Both the position numbers and the translations under genes were made by a program. Below, piece after piece: positions 40,554-48,995 of a DNA stretch of 64,000 nt. Below the pieces are notes generated by a model that was given only the letters and a program-made list of their open reading frames with translations, had not been told where the DNA came from and did no database searches. This DNA comes from a virus: positions 1-64,000 of IMG/VR virus record IMGVR_UViG_3300050166_000025. One strand, written 5' to 3'. Position 1 is the first letter of the stretch. Every line of letters begins with the position of its first letter.

Positions 40554-40861
40554 GCGAATGGATTTAAAATTATTCTATACGTTTCTTTGCCTTCTGTTTC
40601 ACATGTGCACTCAATTAATCCTAATTCAATTGCATGTTTTAATCCAGCTTCTATGTTTGACTCTGGAAATCCAGCCGCTTCATACTTGATTAGAGCGTGT
40701 TTAGAAAAAGTGTCCTTATATCTTTCTGAATTTCTTCTGGCACGTTGCACATAGATATACACTATGTCAAACGCATCTGGGTATTGCTCAAATTCCTGCT
40801 CTATACCCAAGATATATTTGATAGGTAACATATCTTCTGATAGTTGATGAACGTTACTCAT
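40550..40861 (-). CDS. Small protein between uvsX and gene 41, possible winged helix (103 aa)
   Basis: I start it at the ATG at 40861 (MSNVHQLSEDML), two bases from the UvsX stop. The segment DIVYIYVQRARRNSERYKDTFSKHALIKYEAAGFPESNIEA (quoted only by layout) followed by ELGLIECTCE looks like a helix-turn-helix/winged-helix domain. The position between recombinase and helicase suggests a replication accessory such as a helicase loader, but that is inference. Confidence 0.5.
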   Translation of the reverse strand: MSNVHQLSEDMLPIKYILGIEQEFEQYPDAFDIVYIYVQRARRNSERYKDTFSKHALIKYEAAGFPESNIEAGLKHAIELGLIECTCETEGKETYRIILNPFA

Positions 40862-40862
40862 T

Positions 40863-41978
40863 TTAATCTTCTTCGTTAATGATGTCATCGATAGTAAAAT
40901 CGTTCACATCAGTGTTGTAGTTAAAGATAGGTTTGATGTGTTCATCAATCTGCTGTAATACTTCTTTAGTGAATACTTTTTCAGTAAAGAATTCTGCGTT
41001 AGTAATAGGTGTGTCTAAGTGCTTACATACCCATGTTCTTGCTGTATCCTTTAAAACTTTCTCCTTTGTTTTTGGGTCGATAGTTCCTCTTGCTACACCG
41101 CAAATATCCCATGTTGCATACTGCTCCAATCCAACATAACGATTCATACCTTTGCTAAAGTCAAGGTGAAACTTAATAGGATGTGGTTTTGCAAATCGAT
41201 TCTTAGCAGGTTTAGCCGTTACAATAATACCTACTCTTTCTGCTCCATCCTTTAACTGTGCTTTTGTAAGCATCAATACAATAGAAGCTGCGTACTCTGG
41301 GCCTGTTCCGCCACCGGCTACATGAACTGGCATAAAATCCTGTGACAAATAAGTGTGGTTAGTAAACAAGAAAGGAATCTTTAAGTCTGCTAAAGGAGTC
41401 ATGATGATTCTAAAGATTGACTTAAGCACTTTAGAGCGAGTCATATCTGCTTTATCTGAACCGTTTGCAGCATCATCAATTTCTTTCTGTGTTGCTAAGT
41501 TACCAGCCGAATCTAAAAGAATCATTACCTTTGGTAATTCTGCTCCATTTCTTTTAGCATCTTGCATCTTCTTAGTAATAGTAGTAACCGAAGTTCTAAA
41601 CTCCTGCACTGTATTTACTGGTTGATAATTGACTTTAGAAATATCGATGCCGAACTTCTTCATTAGGTCTTTATCGATAGCTGCTTCAGAATCATAGTAG
41701 ATGACACTGTAACCCATGTCAATTGCTTCTCTTACTGTATTCAACATTAAGAAAGTCTTGCCTGTTCCTGAAGGGCCAGCTACTGAGACCGCTCTGTTGT
41801 TTGGCCATCCTTTAAAAAGAGAACCCGATACGCATGCATTTAGGTGATAATTACCCGTATCAATATATTCTGTGATTTCACTAAAGTCTGATAGCTCCAT
41901 GATAGAGCCCATTGGATTTAATGCAGCTAATTCACTGTTTAAATCATCAAACGTGAAAGATTTGTTACTTTTTGCCAT
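40863..41978 (-). CDS. uvsX: UvsX recombinase (RecA-like)
   Basis: This 371-residue RecA-family protein has Walker A GPSGTGKTF near residue 69, a Walker B region VMILLDSAGNL near 151, the polar motif FLFTNHTYLSQDF near 203 and the DNA-binding region GGGTGPEYAAS near 224. T4 UvsX is 393 residues. It catalyses strand exchange for recombination-dependent replication and repair. It overlaps the upstream coiled-coil gene by 14 bases. Confidence 0.95.
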   Translation of the reverse strand: MAKSNKSFTFDDLNSELAALNPMGSIMELSDFSEITEYIDTGNYHLNACVSGSLFKGWPNNRAVSVAGPSGTGKTFLMLNTVREAIDMGYSVIYYDSEAAIDKDLMKKFGIDISKVNYQPVNTVQEFRTSVTTITKKMQDAKRNGAELPKVMILLDSAGNLATQKEIDDAANGSDKADMTRSKVLKSIFRIIMTPLADLKIPFLFTNHTYLSQDFMPVHVAGGGTGPEYAASIVLMLTKAQLKDGAERVGIIVTAKPAKNRFAKPHPIKFHLDFSKGMNRYVGLEQYATWDICGVARGTIDPKTKEKVLKDTARTWVCKHLDTPITNAEFFTEKVFTKEVLQQIDEHIKPIFNYNTDVNDFTIDDIINEED

Positions 41979-42171
41979 TTCCTTGTGTTGTTTTTTGTTC
42001 TAATTCTCTTAAATCTTGCAGCTCTTTAGTTGCTAGATTAATTTCAGATTCTAACATAGCCATTCTAGTTTGTAAAACCTTGACTCTATTTAAAATCTCT
42101 TGATATTTCTCGACAAATTCTAATTGAATTTGATCTAAATTATCTAATAAGTGTTCCGAATTCGTTTGCAT
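41965..42171 (-). CDS. Small coiled-coil protein (68 aa)
   Basis: The whole protein is a predicted coiled coil with heptad-like leucines (LEFVEKYQEILNRVKVLQTRM). It starts exactly at the end of the polymerase C-terminal gene and overlaps uvsX. It may be a recombination or replication accessory; no family recognised. Confidence 0.55.
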   Translation of the reverse strand: MQTNSEHLLDNLDQIQLEFVEKYQEILNRVKVLQTRMAMLESEINLATKELQDLRELEQKTTQGNGKK

Positions 42172-43364
42172 TAAAATAGTGTTGATGAATAGATTAAATT
42201 TCTATTTAAAGTTTGTAGACCTACGCAGCCTAATACTCGATTCAATGGATCAATGATACATTTTTCAAATTGAGTTTCATAGTCCATTGCTGGAGCAAAC
42301 TCATAGGGGTGATCTCCTGGCAAGTAGCCAAACATCTCGCATACAGCATGTTCACAGTGATATAGTTTTAACTTTTCACCGTTATTAATCATTCTGTATT
42401 TAGACTTATACTTTGAATTGTTATTCATTAAGTAGTTGTAAAAACCAGCAGCTTTAACGTTAGGTGGACATTTAAGACCATACTCAAAACGACTATGATC
42501 ATCTATGATATACTTTTCAATGTTATTGGTTCTCTTATTGAATGAAATCTCGTCTACGCTTACCATCTTAAACTCTTTCTTGACTTTCTTTAAGAATGTC
42601 ACAATGGTGGTTAGTGTTTCTGGTGTAGGTTTCTTTTCAAAAAGAATCTGCAAAGCTTCTGCTAGTTTTTTTCTGGCGAATGTTGGTGTAGAAGATTGAA
42701 TGGTATCATATCCAACTGTTTTAATCTTCTTTAGCATTTTATGTCTTTCGCTCTTGCTCAACTTATCATCCCATGCTAGATTCTGCAGATACTTTTTCTT
42801 TGCCATCCAGATTCCTGAGTACGCAATCGATTCCATTTCAAAAACTAAGAAGGAATCTGTATTTGTATTTTCAGCGTACTTATCAAGTGCCTTAACAATA
42901 TAGTCTTTAATTCTAAGATCATATATCGCTAAGATGAATGTTACAATGTCCATCTTTTCACCTAACCATTCGATAGATTCATACATTTCCTGAAATTGAA
43001 CGTAGTTTGAATCTGTATCAATATAAATTACAGCCGGTTTATAAACTGGTTTATTTACCTTGATATTAAACTTCTTATGAATCTCTGTGTCCTTTATGAA
43101 AAAGTCTTGAAAATACTTGTTTAGAATCTTTTCTGAATATAAGATAGCGTTTTGTCCTTGTAATGTAATAGACTCTGCGATATCGATATTAAAGAAGTGA
43201 AACCACTTATTTCCAAATGCACCATAAATTGAGTTAAGCATAACTTTAACGGCTTGTTCGTATGCAGTAAACTTAGCAGACTCTACTTCATAGAAATCTG
43301 CTAAGTGTTTCATCTCTTCAAGCGTTAATTCTTCTTCTGGCTTATTTAGAAGTTGTTCTATCAT
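42171..43364 (-). CDS. 43B: DNA polymerase family B, C-terminal half (gp43B)
   Basis: This 397-residue ORF is the second half of a T4-type DNA polymerase. It begins in the fingers, then has polymerase motif B KVMLNSIYGAFGN near residue 41, motif C IYIDTDSNYV near 112 and thumb/C-terminal segments (FEMESIAYSGIWMAKKKYLQ, CIIDPLNRVLGCVGLQTL). Exonuclease and motif A are absent; they lie in the ORF at 46984-48414. The sum of both halves (about 873 residues) is near T4 gp43 (898). The C-terminus SSTLF is a likely clamp-binding tail. It starts in a one-base overlap with the clamp gene. Confidence 0.93.
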   Translation of the reverse strand: MIEQLLNKPEEELTLEEMKHLADFYEVESAKFTAYEQAVKVMLNSIYGAFGNKWFHFFNIDIAESITLQGQNAILYSEKILNKYFQDFFIKDTEIHKKFNIKVNKPVYKPAVIYIDTDSNYVQFQEMYESIEWLGEKMDIVTFILAIYDLRIKDYIVKALDKYAENTNTDSFLVFEMESIAYSGIWMAKKKYLQNLAWDDKLSKSERHKMLKKIKTVGYDTIQSSTPTFARKKLAEALQILFEKKPTPETLTTIVTFLKKVKKEFKMVSVDEISFNKRTNNIEKYIIDDHSRFEYGLKCPPNVKAAGFYNYLMNNNSKYKSKYRMINNGEKLKLYHCEHAVCEMFGYLPGDHPYEFAPAMDYETQFEKCIIDPLNRVLGCVGLQTLNRNLIYSSTLF

Positions 43365-44110
43365 TAATCAGCTGATTGACAAGTTGCAATTGTTAGAAGA
43401 GTATTTGAATCCTTTGAGCGTAATACTACTCGGTTAGAGAATACGTTTGCCGCATAATCTTCTTTATCAAATAGATTTAAGTATTTCTTGTAGATCACTG
43501 CATTGGATTTAGCAGCACCCGTAGTGTTGATTAATTTACTGTAAGACTTACCTTTAATACGAACACCTTCTTTAGAAGAAGAGATTGTAAAGGTTTCATC
43601 TTTATCTAAACCAAATAAAGATTTGATTTTAGTAACCTCGTTGTGAGTAATGTCGAAGTTAACGTCAGCTCCTTCTAGAGAGAAGATGTTCTGTAATTGT
43701 GCTTCAGTTAAGTCTTTGAAGCCAAGAGATGGCTCTGAACAAGCTAAAGTAATCTCTAACTCGTCATTAAAAATCTTAAAGCTAGAAGCTACAAAATCTT
43801 CATCATTTTCTAAGAATTCAATTTCAGCTTGAATAGAATCATACTCAAATTGACGGAATGCATCAATTAATTTATTTGCATCAAAGAATGCAACTTTAAG
43901 CTCCTTTGTGGTTTCAATCTTATTAGCTAGTGCAAAGATTTCATTTACTGGAACTTGGTGATGCTTAACTGCGTCACGCTGAGGCAAATAAGCCGAAGAG
44001 ATAATACGATCATCCTTAATCTTGAAGTAGATGAATGAATCGATAACCTTGAGACGATTGACGAACGTGATGAATGAGTTCTGATCAACCTTAGAGATTG
44101 TTACTTTCAT
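43364..44110 (-). CDS. 45: Sliding clamp (gp45-like)
   Basis: This 248-residue protein fits the phage processivity clamp (T4 gp45 is 228): an N-terminal MKVTISKVDQNSFITFVNRL, repeated beta-alpha-beta layout, an acidic LEGADVNFDITHNEVTKI segment and a C-terminal strand NRVVLRSKDSNTLLTIATC. Trimers encircle DNA, tether polymerase and activate late promoters together with gp55/gp33. It lies between nrdA and the polymerase C-terminal half and shares one base with the latter. Confidence 0.85.
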   Translation of the reverse strand: MKVTISKVDQNSFITFVNRLKVIDSFIYFKIKDDRIISSAYLPQRDAVKHHQVPVNEIFALANKIETTKELKVAFFDANKLIDAFRQFEYDSIQAEIEFLENDEDFVASSFKIFNDELEITLACSEPSLGFKDLTEAQLQNIFSLEGADVNFDITHNEVTKIKSLFGLDKDETFTISSSKEGVRIKGKSYSKLINTTGAAKSNAVIYKKYLNLFDKEDYAANVFSNRVVLRSKDSNTLLTIATCQSAD

Positions 44111-44165
44111 ATTTATTTTTTGTTACGTTTAGTTATTCTATATGAAAGATGCAGTTTGTTTCAAA

Positions 44166-44206
44166 ACAAAAAAAGGGCAGGAATAGTAGCGAACGTTTTC
44201 CTGCCC
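44166..44206 (-). terminator. Strong Rho-independent terminator after nrdA
   Basis: GGGCAGG / CCTGCCC stem with an 18-base loop followed by TTTTTTT on the minus strand; it is the last of three consecutive hairpins between nrdA and the clamp gene. Confidence 0.85.
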
Positions 44207-44258
44207 AAGCCGTTAACTAAGAACGGTCCTAAAATGTGGCCGTCTTTCAGGCCACCGG
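44207..44258 (-). ncRNA. Two extra hairpins between nrdA and clamp gene (possible structured RNA)
   Basis: On the minus strand, GTGGCC/GGCCAC (44255-44236) and CCGTT/AACGG (44226-44210) form compact hairpins just after the nrdA stop and before the terminator. Together the region could be a small structured 3' RNA. No known riboswitch or RNA family recognised. Confidence 0.4.
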
Positions 44259-44263
44259 ATCTT

Positions 44264-45919
44264 TTATGCCTCGCAGCTTGCGCAATCCAATATATCTCTT
44301 GCGAATGACTGCGCTGAACTCTGGCTAAATTGATAATATAGAGTCTTAACTCCTGACTCATGTGCTCTAAGATATAATTGATTAATATCTTTTGCTGGCA
44401 CACTTGGGTGAATCATTAAATTCAGAGACTGTGATTGGTCAATAAATTGTTGTCTTTGACCAGCTTGTAAGATAATTTCACTTGGAGAGATCTCAACGAA
44501 TGACTTAAATACCCTTTTAGTTGGAAAGTCTAAGTGCTGAACTGAACCATCTCTTTTCAAGATTCCTTCCCAAACATCGGGAGTATTCAAATCATATTTA
44601 ATTAGCTCTTTAATTAAGAAAGGATTCTTATAGATGGTCTTTGATTTCGCCAAGTCTTTTACAAAATAGTTAGACTTAATAGGCTCGATTCCCATTGACA
44701 CTTGCCCATGAATAAAAGAGCTTGATTTAGTTGGAGCGATTGCAATCAAGGTAGTGTTTGCAAATCCTTCTCTTAAAGAACGGTATCCCTTCTCATCATG
44801 TAACCATTTTGAAGCCAGTTCTGTCTTCTCTTTAAGAGTTTTAAAGATTTGGAAGTTTAACTGTTTTGCCTCTAGTGAATCAAACTCAATTAGCTTTGAT
44901 TGGAATAGAGAATGGTACCCTAAGACTCCAACTCCAAGAGCTCTGTGCTGCTCTGCGAACCGGTGTGCTCTTGACATACCTGGTAGATTATATGATTTCT
45001 TAACGAATTCATCCATTACTGCGTTTAAGAACATTGTATAGATCTCGATAGCGTCAGTGTCCTTTAATTCATCCCAATGTAAAAGATTGATAGAACCTAA
45101 ACAGCATACGAACGAATTGAATGAGTCGGTCGGTAATTGAATCTCTGAGCACAGGTTACTTGCTGTAATGTCAAGTCCTAGAGCCTTATATGGTGAATTA
45201 TTATTAGAGTTGTCCTTGAACATAATGTAAGGAAAACCAAACTCGTTTCTTCTCTGAATAATCTTAGCCCAGATCTTGCGCTTATCAGCATCACCGGCTT
45301 TCATTTCTTCTATCCACTTATCAGTAACTGTAACACCATACTGTAAGTTTTGAATTGGATTTCCATCCGAACCAATATCTAAAAATTCTAGGATATCACT
45401 GTGCTCTACCGGTAACCAGGCTGCGCATGCTCCTCTTCTTGCTTCTGATTGTTTACATACGTCAACTGTTGTATCGTACATTCTAGCGTAGTGAACTGGG
45501 CCATCTGCTGTTCCGCCTGTTGAAATCTTCGTGCCTCTTGCTCTAATATTACCTAAGAAGATGGAGGTTCCTCCACCATACTTTGACATCATTCCAATTT
45601 CTCTAGAACCATTTAAGATACTATCTAATGTGTCATCGACATTAGAACCGTAGCAGCTGATTGGAAGACCTTTGTCTTTGCCAAAATTAATCCAAACTGG
45701 TGTTGAGAGACTGTAAAATCCTCTAGCCATATAGTCTTCAAACTTCTTTGCAAAGCCTTCAACCTTTAAGTATTTTTCTGCTCTATTTGCAATGTCTTTA
45801 ATTCTTTGTTCAGGCGTTTCTGTAATATAACCCCTTGATAAAAAAGTACGGCTCTCTTCATTTAACCAATAATATCTTTCTCTTGTGCCCTCCATAGGAT
45901 CGTTGCCGTTCATTTGCAT
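44264..45919 (-). CDS. nrdA: Ribonucleotide reductase large subunit (NrdA), short form
   Basis: This class I RNR alpha subunit (551 residues) makes dNDPs from NDPs. Key features are PISCYGS near residue 86 (redox Cys), the catalytic NLCSEIQLPT near 262 (Asn-Cys-Glu), a second redox Cys in FVCCLGSINLL near 275, the radical-transfer YY pair in TLYYQF near 527 and the C-terminal CASCEA relay. It starts at about the catalytic barrel, so the N-terminal ATP-cone domain of E. coli or T4 NrdA (about 750 residues) is missing; overall dATP control may be absent. It follows nrdB by 27 bases. Confidence 0.93.
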   Translation of the reverse strand: MQMNGNDPMEGTRERYYWLNEESRTFLSRGYITETPEQRIKDIANRAEKYLKVEGFAKKFEDYMARGFYSLSTPVWINFGKDKGLPISCYGSNVDDTLDSILNGSREIGMMSKYGGGTSIFLGNIRARGTKISTGGTADGPVHYARMYDTTVDVCKQSEARRGACAAWLPVEHSDILEFLDIGSDGNPIQNLQYGVTVTDKWIEEMKAGDADKRKIWAKIIQRRNEFGFPYIMFKDNSNNNSPYKALGLDITASNLCSEIQLPTDSFNSFVCCLGSINLLHWDELKDTDAIEIYTMFLNAVMDEFVKKSYNLPGMSRAHRFAEQHRALGVGVLGYHSLFQSKLIEFDSLEAKQLNFQIFKTLKEKTELASKWLHDEKGYRSLREGFANTTLIAIAPTKSSSFIHGQVSMGIEPIKSNYFVKDLAKSKTIYKNPFLIKELIKYDLNTPDVWEGILKRDGSVQHLDFPTKRVFKSFVEISPSEIILQAGQRQQFIDQSQSLNLMIHPSVPAKDINQLYLRAHESGVKTLYYQFSQSSAQSFARDILDCASCEA

Positions 45920-45946
45920 ATATTTAATTGTTTTTAAAATTTAGGA

Positions 45947-46927
45947 TTAAAATAAATCGTCTTCTGTAATACTCTTACTCTTCTTATTGTAATCAACTGA
46001 TTTTTTGTAAAAGAAATCTCCCTCCTTAGTTGAAAGAATCTCAACATCAAACCATAGAGTCTTCTCAAGTTCTTGAAAGTCAACCTCGAATACTGGCTCC
46101 ATTCCAATTCTCTGTAAAGAATTATTGAATCTATTTTGAATAAAGTTTTTGATTGTGTCTTTCGAAAGAAAATCAAGTTCTCCTTCTTCAAAGATCCAGT
46201 CTAAGATTTTGCATTCTGAAGCATACGCTTTTTTGCAAGCAGAGTCAATCAGTTCTTCGAATTCTTTATCGAACCACTCTGGATTTTCAGCCTTGATAAT
46301 ATTAATCAGCTCGGAGCCAAAATTACCGTGAATCTCTTCTTCCTTTGAAGTGGCTTCAACCACGTTAGAGATACCCTTAAAGACGTTCTTCTCCTTGTTG
46401 AATGACATCATAATCAAGAACTGACTAAATAAGCTAACGTGTTCGATGAACAGAGAGAATAAAAGAACGCTCTTGGTGTACATCTTATTGTCCTTGCTTC
46501 TAGTACCGTCTAGGTATTTAGATAGGTATGCAATTCTATCTTTGATTGCTGGAATCTCTACTACGTTCTGGAATTCTTCTTCAAGTCCTAGAACTCTTAA
46601 TAGCTGTGCGTAAGCATCTTTGTGTCTTACTTCCGATTCAGCAAAGGTCATGCCTACATCGCCGATTTCAGTGATTGGCATTCTCTTATAAAGATCTGCC
46701 CAGAAAGTTTTAACGTTAACTTCAATTTGTGCAATGGCTAGCATCGCTCTTTTAATTACTTCTCTTTCTTGATCAGTGATTTTTGTCTTAAAATCATCGA
46801 TATCAGTGGTAAAGTTAAATTCAGTGTGAATCCAGTATGAGTGTCTAATTGCGTCTTTATAAGCTAGAAGTGACGGGTACTCGTATGGTAGAATGTTAAC
46901 TCTTTTTTCAAAAATATTATTGTTCAT
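45947..46927 (-). CDS. nrdB: Ribonucleotide reductase small subunit (NrdB)
   Basis: This 326-residue beta subunit holds the diiron-tyrosyl cofactor. The metal/radical signature ESEVRHKDAY near residue 93 gives ExxHxxxY, and the second pair lies in SKEEEIHGNFG near 193. A C-terminal acidic tail (SKSITEDDLF) would bind NrdA. T4 NrdB is 388 residues. It precedes nrdA in an operon with a late-type motif upstream, and lies just after the first half of the polymerase. Confidence 0.93.
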   Translation of the reverse strand: MNNNIFEKRVNILPYEYPSLLAYKDAIRHSYWIHTEFNFTTDIDDFKTKITDQEREVIKRAMLAIAQIEVNVKTFWADLYKRMPITEIGDVGMTFAESEVRHKDAYAQLLRVLGLEEEFQNVVEIPAIKDRIAYLSKYLDGTRSKDNKMYTKSVLLFSLFIEHVSLFSQFLIMMSFNKEKNVFKGISNVVEATSKEEEIHGNFGSELINIIKAENPEWFDKEFEELIDSACKKAYASECKILDWIFEEGELDFLSKDTIKNFIQNRFNNSLQRIGMEPVFEVDFQELEKTLWFDVEILSTKEGDFFYKKSVDYNKKSKSITEDDLF

Positions 46928-46969
46928 TTTTGTCTTTTTTTATAAAACTAGATTAAATATGCTAACTTG

Positions 46970-46979
46970 TTATATATTC
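46970..46979 (-). promoter_or_regulatory. Late-type promoter motif before nrdB
   Basis: GAATATATAA on the minus strand, 42 nt before the nrdB ATG, overlapping the region just before the polymerase N-terminal-half stop. Confidence 0.35.
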
Positions 46980-46983
46980 GAAC

Positions 46984-48414
46984 TTAGTTTTTAGGGGCTA
47001 AATTTGCTTTCTCTATTTCAGCAATTTTTTTTCTTAATAAATCTGCTTTAGTGTAATAAGTATACGAGAGCTTCTTATAATGCTTTCTTTGGTCATATAG
47101 ATCAGATAATATTTTTTTCAAAATAGATTCTTCCTTTGAATAAACTACACCGTTTTCACAAACAATTACGTTCTTATCTTTGCGTCTTTCTGCTATTTTA
47201 TCCGGCGTTACTTTTTCAACAAAGGCATCGGGCGAGATATTAAATTGTCTCATAATCGAAGGATATAGAGATGCAAAGTCAAAGGCTGTAACTCCTTCGT
47301 AGAATCCAACTAAAGGCTCTTTTACAAAGGCTCCAGCGTACTGCGTATCTTTCTTATTGTCTTCTCTTGGTTCTGTTCCAATACGTTTGCCGTCTTCGGT
47401 TAATTTTCTAGCGATAAGAGCTTCGGTTACTGCCACCGGGCTCGCTGCTTTATATAGAGGCATCTTTGCAATCGAGGCTAGAGTCAATAAGACTTCCATT
47501 GACTTTAACTTTTTATCAATGTAATAGACTAGAATTGAATCGACAACGTTATAGTAGATGTATTTTGTAAAGTTATCTCTATATAAATCCTGTAAAGATC
47601 CTGTGTATTTAATCTTATTTGTTTTAAGTACTTGACCGGCCACAAAATCTAGAGCGTTAGACTCTTTTACTTTTACAGAGCGATCATACTTATCGTATAA
47701 CTGCATGTAGTCTAGAATGCCCATGTGAAGAGGACGTGAGTCTTCGGAATCCAATGAACCAGTTTTAGCGGCTTCAGTGATATCGATCTGTAATCTTTTG
47801 CATCGATTTACAATATATTGCCAGTCATAGTTGATAAAGTTCCAACCTGTCATCATTGGAAAGCGAGTCATAAACTTATTGACAAATGTATACACCATAT
47901 CATATTCTGTCTTGAATTTGATATACTGAAAGGACCATTCATCATTAAATTGCTTAAAATACTCGTTCGTATCATCTTCAATCTTCTTGATCTTATCGGC
48001 TTCCATGTCCTCTAAACCCAATACAATTACTTTCTTAGAAGGAGTGACGATTGAAAATGCTAAGATTCTTGATTTAGCCTCCTCTGCTTTTGGAAAACCA
48101 TCGACGATTTCAGTTTCAATATCGACAAAGTAGGTCTTTGGCATATTGTACTCGTAGATTTCTGCTTTATCTGCCTCAGGTAAACCATCCATGAAATAAA
48201 CCAATGAGAACTTATTAAACTGTCTGGACGGAGACATTTTTACAGAACGACCATCCCAGTTCTTAAACTTCTCACTAGTGTCACGCTCTTTCGCATCACA
48301 CACATGCCAATTCTTAAACTGCGCGATCGGGTAACGTTTAAAGGCTACTTCGCCTTCTTTATTGTAATACGATACGATAATTTCCTTATCTCTTTGTTCT
48401 ATATCTAATAGCAT
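46984..48414 (-). CDS. 43A: DNA polymerase family B, N-terminal half (gp43A)
   Basis: This ORF (476 residues from the ATG at 48414, MLLDIEQRDKE) carries the N-terminal and 3'-5' exonuclease domains of a T4-type polymerase: exo I TYFVDIETEI near residue 94, exo II GWNFINYDWQYIVNR near 198, exo III YNVVDSILVYYI near 292, and polymerase motif A FDFASLYPSIM near 381. It stops in the fingers (YYTKADLLRKKIAEIEKANLAPKN), before motif B. The rest is a separate gene at 42171-43364. It begins one base after the dUTPase stop. Confidence 0.93.
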   Translation of the reverse strand: MLLDIEQRDKEIIVSYYNKEGEVAFKRYPIAQFKNWHVCDAKERDTSEKFKNWDGRSVKMSPSRQFNKFSLVYFMDGLPEADKAEIYEYNMPKTYFVDIETEIVDGFPKAEEAKSRILAFSIVTPSKKVIVLGLEDMEADKIKKIEDDTNEYFKQFNDEWSFQYIKFKTEYDMVYTFVNKFMTRFPMMTGWNFINYDWQYIVNRCKRLQIDITEAAKTGSLDSEDSRPLHMGILDYMQLYDKYDRSVKVKESNALDFVAGQVLKTNKIKYTGSLQDLYRDNFTKYIYYNVVDSILVYYIDKKLKSMEVLLTLASIAKMPLYKAASPVAVTEALIARKLTEDGKRIGTEPREDNKKDTQYAGAFVKEPLVGFYEGVTAFDFASLYPSIMRQFNISPDAFVEKVTPDKIAERRKDKNVIVCENGVVYSKEESILKKILSDLYDQRKHYKKLSYTYYTKADLLRKKIAEIEKANLAPKN

Positions 48415-48415
48415 A

Positions 48416-48883
48416 TTAGTATCCTCTTGCTTGACGTGCCTTATTTTCTGCAGCTTTTGTGAAATAGAAATTATAAGCTGTCTTTGCATCTAAGCCAATA
48501 GAAGCTGCGTAATTAATAAAGAAGTGAAGAATGTCAATCCATTCCATGTAAAGTTCTTTCTTATCTCCTTCTGACAAGTCTGCAACCTTTAATGTGTCAT
48601 ACTTGGCAAAGTCTTTCTTCCAATATTTCCAAACTGCATTACCACTACCATCTTTAATACCGCCTAAAGCATCTGTCATCTCGTGAATTTCATCAATCAC
48701 AGCGTGCGTATTTACATGCCAAAAATTCATGACTTCTCTGATTGTCATATCTTCAAACTTAATACCATACGTATTCTCCTGCATCTCTTTCTGATGCTGC
48801 ATGATATCTGCTAGGTGTGTTGTTGATTGGTCATAGAAGTCATTTACTTCCAGGTCTTTGCATTCATTATCTATATTTGCCAT
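48416..48883 (-). CDS. Dimeric all-alpha dUTPase (MazG-like NTP pyrophosphohydrolase)
   Basis: This 155-residue protein resembles dimeric dUTPases, which hydrolyse dUTP to dUMP and keep uracil out of DNA. The metal-binding motifs are AVIDEIHEMTDAL near residue 61 and LYMEWIDILHFFINYA near 113, the paired helical Glu/Asp sites of this family. It precedes the polymerase N-terminal half with one base between them, supporting a role in dNTP pool control. Confidence 0.85.
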   Translation of the reverse strand: MANIDNECKDLEVNDFYDQSTTHLADIMQHQKEMQENTYGIKFEDMTIREVMNFWHVNTHAVIDEIHEMTDALGGIKDGSGNAVWKYWKKDFAKYDTLKVADLSEGDKKELYMEWIDILHFFINYAASIGLDAKTAYNFYFTKAAENKARQARGY

Positions 48884-48963
48884 ATCTTTTTATTTTTAAG
48901 TTATATGATGAGACTGCCTTTTGTTTAAGGAAAAATCAGAATTTTTATCCAATGGTTAGATAT

Positions 48964-48993
48964 AAAGAAAATGGCCTCGATAAGAGGCCATTC
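48964..48993 (-). terminator. Rho-independent terminator after the glucosyltransferase gene
   Basis: AATGGCCTC / GAGGCCATT stem with a five-base loop, then TTTCTTTA on the minus strand, two bases after the upstream gene's stop. It separates the AGT operon from dUTPase. Confidence 0.8.
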
Positions 48994-48995
48994 AA

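Noticed and set aside
45934-46191. 85-aa ORF overlapping nrdB
   Set aside because: It lies in an alternative frame inside nrdB and has no supporting start or context.
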